In this document: positions 58,908-64,000 of the stretch, in pieces
How the letters are laid out: each line of letters opens with the position of its first letter
Position numbering within the stretch: the stretch's first letter is position 1
Source of the DNA: Varanus komodoensis
Lineage: Eukaryota > Chordata > Lepidosauria > Squamata > Varanidae
Assembly: GCF_004798865.1 (NCBI RefSeq)
Contig: NW_025336598.1
Coordinates: forward strand, 27,901,935-27,965,934
Length of the DNA stretch: 64,000 bases
Direction of reading: 5' to 3'
Position numbers and translations under genes: made by a program
The notes under the pieces: generated by a model
What the model was told of the DNA's origin: nothing
Databases searched by the model: none
What the model saw: the letters and a program-made list of their open reading frames with translations, nothing else

Positions 58908-61019
58908 AGTAAAACTATGGACTGCCCTGGGGGGAATGTCTGCTAGTGTGAGAGGAAGACAATAACACTAGCCCAAAGTAATTGCTCCAGAACAAACAAA
59001 GTCAGTGGTGTTTCCTGCTTGTCCCTTTCCAGAAGCACTAGTGCAAGCCAGTTTCTGGGTTGCACTATCAAGGGGTAGTTTCCTGTTGTGCCCACAATCC
59101 TTTCTACTAACACCAAGTGACTGGCACTGGCAGACTGCCCGCACTGGATACTGCCCTGTTCTCATACACATGGACACCTGCACAAAAGTGTCTTTAATAT
59201 CAGTAGAGCTTATGTGCTAATAACAGGGTGAAGAGTTGCTGCCAATCATGCCAGTGCTAAGTTTCATAACGCTTGGATGTGCATGTACATACTCACAGCT
59301 CCAGGCAGGGATTTGTTTTAATGTCAGGGGCAGAGGAGTAATGCAGGGAGTACACCTTTGCAGAGTAAAAGTGCCATGGCACTGAAGTAAATGGGGAAAC
59401 CCCAGCATGAAGTGACTTCTGCCAGTGCACCCAGTGCAAGGTACTCCTGGATTTTAGAGCTTTGCTTGCATCCTAGAGTAAAACTAAACCAGGAATGTAA
59501 ATAGTCTTGTACATGTGAAATGTATAGTTGCCAATCTCCAGCACAAATTATTTTCTGCCAAGTTCGATGGATAAACACGGCTCTGCTCAGGTGATTTAGG
59601 AAAGGCTGGAGGTTGTTCCCCAGTATCTTAACACAGCAACCTGTTGGTAGGAAAAATGTAACAGTTTGATAGTGAAGAGTGAGGCTCCCTGTGCTACAGT
59701 GGGCCAATAGCACTCTGTACTGTGAAAGTTAAGGCCTTATCTTATAAATTAAAGCCTCATCCTATACTTGGCAAGCAGCACAGGAGCGATTAGCATTGAG
59801 CAGGCACTGGGGCTGAGATGGTTTGCAGCATCTCTCTCAAGGGCTTGCCAGGGATCAGGGCGCCCTCTTTGCCTGCAAGTGTAACCAGCCACCATTGCTA
59901 CCCATTCACATGTGCATAAAGAGTTACCTGAGGAGACAGCACTGGAGATTTGCGACTTGGTAGGAATGCATACACTTCTTCCCTCTACCCATGCTCTATG
60001 TATGTGGTTGCATATACATATTTTAAAAGGTTATGTCTTTCTGTGCTTTTGCCTATGCAATACTGCTCCTGGAATTTCTTACCGTAGGGGCAAGTGTGGA
60101 GTATGTAAACTGGTTTTAGAAGGAGAGTTATGTTTACTTGCAGGCAAACTGTGAACTGATGCAACTTAGCCAAAATGGAAGCTGTAGCAACTCCCAATGG
60201 AAATGAGGTTCTCATGGGGATGGTAGCCCCAGAAACAATGGATGGAGGCAATGCAGCCACAAAACCAGCAAGTGGTTTTGCTGGTTTCCACTGCTACTGG
60301 GGCAAAGCCAGGAGTTTGAATGTGAGGACAGAAAGGCCTCGCTCCTTCAGCCATTACAAGGAGCCAAGGGTGACCTGGAAGTTCAGCCGTAGAGCACATG
60401 TGTGGCTGAGAAGATCTAGCTGAGGAATGATATCAGAGAAATAATAGTCACCTTGAGTTTGCATCAATAAAATGGCTTTGGGTGGTTCTAGATGAGACTT
60501 TTATCATGCCATTGCCCTGCCTCATTTACTGATTTTTTTTTTTTTTTGCAGGGATGGGTCTAGACGTCATCTTCCATGTCTAAGCCAGTTATTCCCTCTT
60601 AACATCTAACATGGAGGAAAAGTTGGGATAGCTGCAAAATGCCTTCTGAATGTTAGCATGAAGAGCTCTTCATCTTTGTACTGGAAGAGGGTCCTCTATT
60701 TATTATTTCTAAAGCAAGTCATTATTTATGGCTGGTTATCAGACATGCTCTGCCAATAAAGAAGTATGGGGGAATGCCAGTCTTTTGTTTCAGACTCATT
60801 ACTTATATTGTCAGCATTCTGCTACTTAGGGAGCTGTTGGTCATGCTTTGTCTATTTGTTTAAATTCCAGCTATGACCAAATTAAGTAGGAATAACTTGC
60901 TTATATCCCTACTCACAATCTCAGTCTGCTGCTGGTTGAATATATAGAGGGGAGGAGATGATGCACCTCACTGGTCCCTCACAACCCTCTGCATACTCAG
61001 CTGTTGATGTTGTTGTTAT
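58166..61019. other. Intergenic, no firm feature
   Basis: Apart from the (CTAT)n microsatellite and a poly-T run (60533-60547), nothing is recognised. Confidence 0.45.
58857..58908. repeat. (CTAT)n microsatellite
   Basis: About 13 CTAT units, uninterrupted. Confidence 0.95.
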
Positions 61020-61640
61020 GTTATCATTAGATGCTTAAATCACCCTTCACCTAAAAATATAACTGCAGTATAGAAAACAAGACATGAAAATATAATCCTA
61101 AAACACAATGGCAACAGAAGACCATAATAAAAGAAATTAAAAGCCAATAAAAATCAAGGGAGAAGCAAAAATGCTAGCTACAATGCCTATGCAAAATCCT
61201 GGTGCAGAAAAGACAGTAAAGACATTAGCAGTATTTCTGTTTGGAGGAAGTTCCACAAACAAGGGGCCATAAAAGAGAAGACTCTGTCTCTTGTTGGCAA
61301 GTAGTATGTTGAAGGACTTTGAGAGGAACCACCCCAGAAGATCTTAAGACATAGGTGTGCTGGTATAGAGAGGAGTGTTCTTTCAGATATTTGGATCCCT
61401 AGCTGCTGAGTGCTTTAAAGGTTAAAAACAGTTCCTTGGTCTGGAAGCAAATAGGTAACCAGTACAGCTCCCTTAGAAATCAGAATATGATTCCATCCAG
61501 TTGTACTTGCTGACCATCTGCAAGCTGCATCTGCCCTAATTAATGCTTCTGAGTCCTCTTCAGAAGTAGACCCACCTATAACATGTTATAGTAATTCAGT
61601 GGAGAGGTTATTTCATTTATGCCTTTATTAAATTTCTACC
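61020..61640 (-). mobile_element. Old L2 LINE fragment
   Basis: Reversed L2 landmarks: ggaggaagttccacaaacaa, aaggggccataaaagagaag, gctgctgagtgctttaaagg, cttggtctggaagcaaatag, ctgaccatctgcaagctgca and acatgttatagtaattcag. Compare 52960-53340. It is strongly diverged and A-rich at its 3' (left) end. Confidence 0.8.
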
Positions 61641-63029
61641 CCAAAGTAGAAAGAAACTAAGTATAAGCCACCATGGATCATTTATCCTTATCCAACAATA
61701 GTTGCAGCTAGTAGACCAGTCAAATCTGGGAAAGACTTTCCTGGCTATACATACATAGACTCTTTTGCATGATTGGGAATTGTAAAAAAGGCTGGGCGTA
61801 TTGTGCCTTGGCCAAATTGCATGTTCAGCCCTTCCCTTAGTATATTGTATGCTAATATTCCCACCCTAAATCTATTTTTTCTTAAGGACATCTTGTTGAT
61901 TTTGTTGGAACTTATTTTCAAGTAAAGCATGCTTAGGATACTTATTTTAATTTCCAGTTCATTATTCTGTTAATGCATGTGTTAAATGTCACTTTCATTC
62001 AAGCAACTTCAGGGATCCAGTAGTTCAGGGAAACTGAACCTCTCTTAGCAGGGAGCGGAATTCTACTTTGAAAAAACCTTCCAGACAAGAAGGCAAAGAC
62101 AAACAGGGCACAACTGAAAATAGGAAAGAATACCAACATTGTTTAGCTTAACACCTTTCTGCCAGCAACTAAGGCTTGGGACAAAATTGTAGCCTTAGAA
62201 TGGTGGAAAAGTTGCACAAAAGCCTAGAAGTAATCCACTGGGGAGAGGGGTGGGACTGGGGAAGGAGGTGGCCATCAAGTGCATTCTGAATGGCCAGACT
62301 GGGATCCAAGAAGGGCCAGATTCTGCCCTGGGTCTGAGGTTCTGCATAGCTGTGGTGAGGAGTAAGCTACTTAGCGGGGGGGGGGGGGTTGTTTCCCTTC
62401 ACCCTCCACCTAGCACATCTAATAGGGCTATAGTTTCTTTCATAATGCAATTAGTTTCACATATTGCACATTAAACGAGGTAGGTTGATGCCCACAATAA
62501 AATGGTAGGAAAGTCACAGACCTAATACTCATCTTGCTTCACAAGAAGCTGGATGGGACCAAAGGATTTGCTTGTAAAAACTATAAAATGGGTAATCCCT
62601 GGATCAGATCAAAGCATATCTAGTCCAGCACTATGAGATAGTAGAACAAAGGCACCCACTTTCCCTTATGGATTTCTAGATTGCTCTTCTGTATTTAATT
62701 GCTTGCTGGTAACATTTGCTAATAGGCAGCATTGCCTAAGGTATTAGTTCAACAGGCCTTTCAGGTTGGTAGCTAAGACCCACCTGCTTGAGTGGCAGCT
62801 GGAGATATAGTTTGGAGATGCAATGCGATCAGCAAGGAAGTTCCGTCAGGCCCACCCACCAAAGCCAACCACGGTGAGGGAATCCCAAGGTCTCGATGGC
62901 CGCAGTTTTCCTTCTCCACCGCCTCACTCTGCTCAGTGGCATTTGCTCCCTACTGTGCTTAGCGCTGCAGCCCTGAGACCCCATCTGACCCTATGACCGT
63001 CTTCTGGAAGCAGTTTCCATGCTGACTAA
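61641..63029. other. Intergenic, upstream of TLK1
   Basis: No gene or repeat is recognised; there is a poly-G run at 62378-62390. GC content rises from about 62860. Confidence 0.45.
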
Positions 63030-63815
63030 CAGGCAAGTTCGGAAATGCGTGTGTCATATAATGATGAAATCCGCATGGGTGTCCAGCGTGAGGAGGCTTC
63101 CGCCGGAGTGTACATTGCACGGTACGCGCGCGCGCGCCTCTGTGTGTGCACATAATGTGCGGCGGGAAGGAGCCGCGAGGTGTAACCACCAGGGAGGGCT
63201 GTGTGGGAGCACATGATGTAAGCTACGGAGGTACTCTCGGCGAGGCCAAAGAGGGCGCGTCGCCGGCGGCCTGCTGCGCGGGGAGGCGGGAGGAGGAGCA
63301 GGTGCCCATGCCGGCTGCGTGTGCCTTCCTTCTCCCGGGCGGGCTGTGATGCGCAGCGGCAGCATCGGCGTCGCTCCCTCATCATTTGCCAGCTTGCGAT
63401 AGTGTCTGCGCATGACCCCTCCCAGCCGCCCGCTCCCTAGCAGGGGAGAAGGTTAGGCTGAGTGAGAGGATTTCCTCTGTCTTTAACATTGGCGATTGCT
63501 CGGAGGCGACGCAGTGCAGAGGTGTGGGCAGGTTGCTCCGGCCTGAGCCGCGACTTCTCCTCCGGCGCCCGAGCCCCCTCCCCTCCGCTTTCCCAAACCC
63601 ACGGCGGCCTCCCCCACCCCCCACCCGCTTCGCGTGTTCCCGCGCCTGGGGTCGCCGCTCGCCTTCTCCTCCGCCCCACCCCCGGCAATGACCACGGTGG
63701 CGGCGGCGGCAGCGGCGGCATTGCTGGTTGTCCCTCCGCCGCCGCGCCGCCTCTTCCTCTCCCCCAAGTGCTGCTGCCCCCGGCGGCTGCCGCCGGGCTC
63801 CAGGAAAGTAGCTTG
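63030..63815 (+). promoter_or_regulatory. TLK1: TLK1 CpG-island promoter and 5' leader
   Basis: From about 63030 the sequence becomes rich in C, G and CpG, with a CG run at 63125-63137 and dense CGCC/GGCGG further on. It is directly upstream of the TLK1 ATG. CpG-island promoters are usual for housekeeping kinases. The transcription start cannot be placed. The leader carries GGC/GCC runs likely to form strong structure, and an upstream ORF (63688-63816). Confidence 0.8.
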
Positions 63816-63816
63816 A
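63688..63816 (+). CDS. Upstream ORF overlapping the TLK1 start (TGATG)
   Basis: ATG at 63688 in good context (G at -3, A at +4) opens 42 codons: MTTV, seven Ala, LLVV, PPPP, then a Cys/Pro/Arg-rich tail ending GSRKVA. The stop TGA at 63814-63816 shares its A with the TLK1 ATG (63816-63818). The TLK1 ATG itself has T at -3, a weak context. This is a candidate translational control element; whether it is transcribed in the leader depends on the start site. Confidence 0.6.
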   Translation: MTTVAAAAAAALLVVPPPPRRLFLSPKCCCPRRLPPGSRKVA

Positions 63817-64000
63817 TGAGTGTCCAAAGTAGCAGTGGAAGTTTGGAGGGGCCGCCATCTTGGTCCCGGCTCTCCACGTCCCCACCGAGCCTGCAGGGCT
63901 GCTCCGCGGCGGCTGCGGCGGCGGCAGCGGCAGCAGCAGCGGCGGCAGCGGCCGTGGCGGCCTCAGCGGCGGCCTCCCTGCTCCATAACAACACGGCGCT
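63816..64000 (+). CDS. TLK1: TLK1, Tousled-like kinase 1, N-terminus (partial)
   Basis: ATG at 63816 opens MSVQSSSGSLEGPPSWSRLS, then TSPPSLQGCS, sixteen alanines, VAASAAASLLHNNTA, and runs off the window. The first 20 residues match vertebrate TLK1 (human MSVQSSSGSLEGPPSWSQLS) with one change. TLK1 is a nuclear serine/threonine kinase acting on the histone chaperone ASF1 during replication-coupled chromatin assembly; its kinase and coiled-coil domains lie far downstream, beyond this window. The human protein has only a short Ala run here, as I remember it, so the poly-Ala tract is an expansion. METTL8 upstream on the same strand fits the conserved gene order. Confidence 0.93.
   Translation, partial: MSVQSSSGSLEGPPSWSRLSTSPPSLQGCSAAAAAAAAAAAAAAAAVAASAAASLLHNNTA

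Noticed and set aside
63634-63687. Extension of the TLK1 upstream ORF to 63634
   Set aside because: That position is GTG; the first in-frame ATG is at 63688.
63437-63994. Minus-strand 185-codon frame with long poly-Ala
   Set aside because: It is the antisense shadow of GCN repeats in the TLK1 leader and exon.

Overview
The window is vertebrate nuclear DNA, and its repeats point to a squamate reptile (lizard or snake). It carries long and short copies of a young L2 LINE, CR1, RTE/BovB LINEs, a Sauria-type SINE and several tRNA-derived SINEs, all interspersed through a sparse host-gene landscape. No prokaryotic features, CRISPR arrays or operons are present. The only host genes I can support are METTL8 (complete coding region, + strand) and the first coding exon of TLK1 (+ strand, cut by the right edge). 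This METTL8-TLK1 neighbourhood matches the arrangement I know from human chromosome 2q31.

Layout. 1-912: 3' end of a BovB LINE. 2258-28237: METTL8, rebuilt here as nine coding exons (2258-2400, 8976-9067, 13882-14234, 14993-15042, 16279-16342, 20702-20841, 23466-23572, 23669-23734, 28080-28237). Every junction is AG/GT and the phases join into exactly 390 codons plus a stop. Its introns hold a nearly full L2 element with an open endonuclease-reverse transcriptase frame (about 3047-6186), several tRNA-derived SINEs, a hAT-like MITE with 8-bp target duplications, a degraded I/Jockey-type LINE 3' end, a 57-bp-arm hairpin, and old L2 fragments. About 28.3-63.0 kb is a 34-kb intergenic stretch. 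It contains a Sauria SINE, a second RTE fragment, a TcMar-like MITE, old L2 pieces, a CR1 element interrupted by a 100-N assembly gap, a second young L2 copy on the minus strand, and an LTR-element fossil. From about 63.0 kb a CpG-rich TLK1 promoter/5' leader leads into the TLK1 start codon at 63816.

How the genes work: METTL8 is an S-adenosylmethionine-dependent tRNA N3-methylcytidine methyltransferase with an apparent mitochondrial presequence. TLK1 is the Tousled-like serine/threonine kinase of chromatin assembly. They are neighbours and not a functional unit. The most interesting host-side points are a 42-codon upstream ORF whose stop overlaps the TLK1 start as TGATG, a 16-alanine run in TLK1, and an Asn where the METTL2/6/8 family has Asp in METTL8. 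For the assembly, the key point is an identical 266-bp block on both sides of the N-gap plus a fold-back at the contig end. I did not find a convincing new biological system; the window is dominated by mobile-element history.
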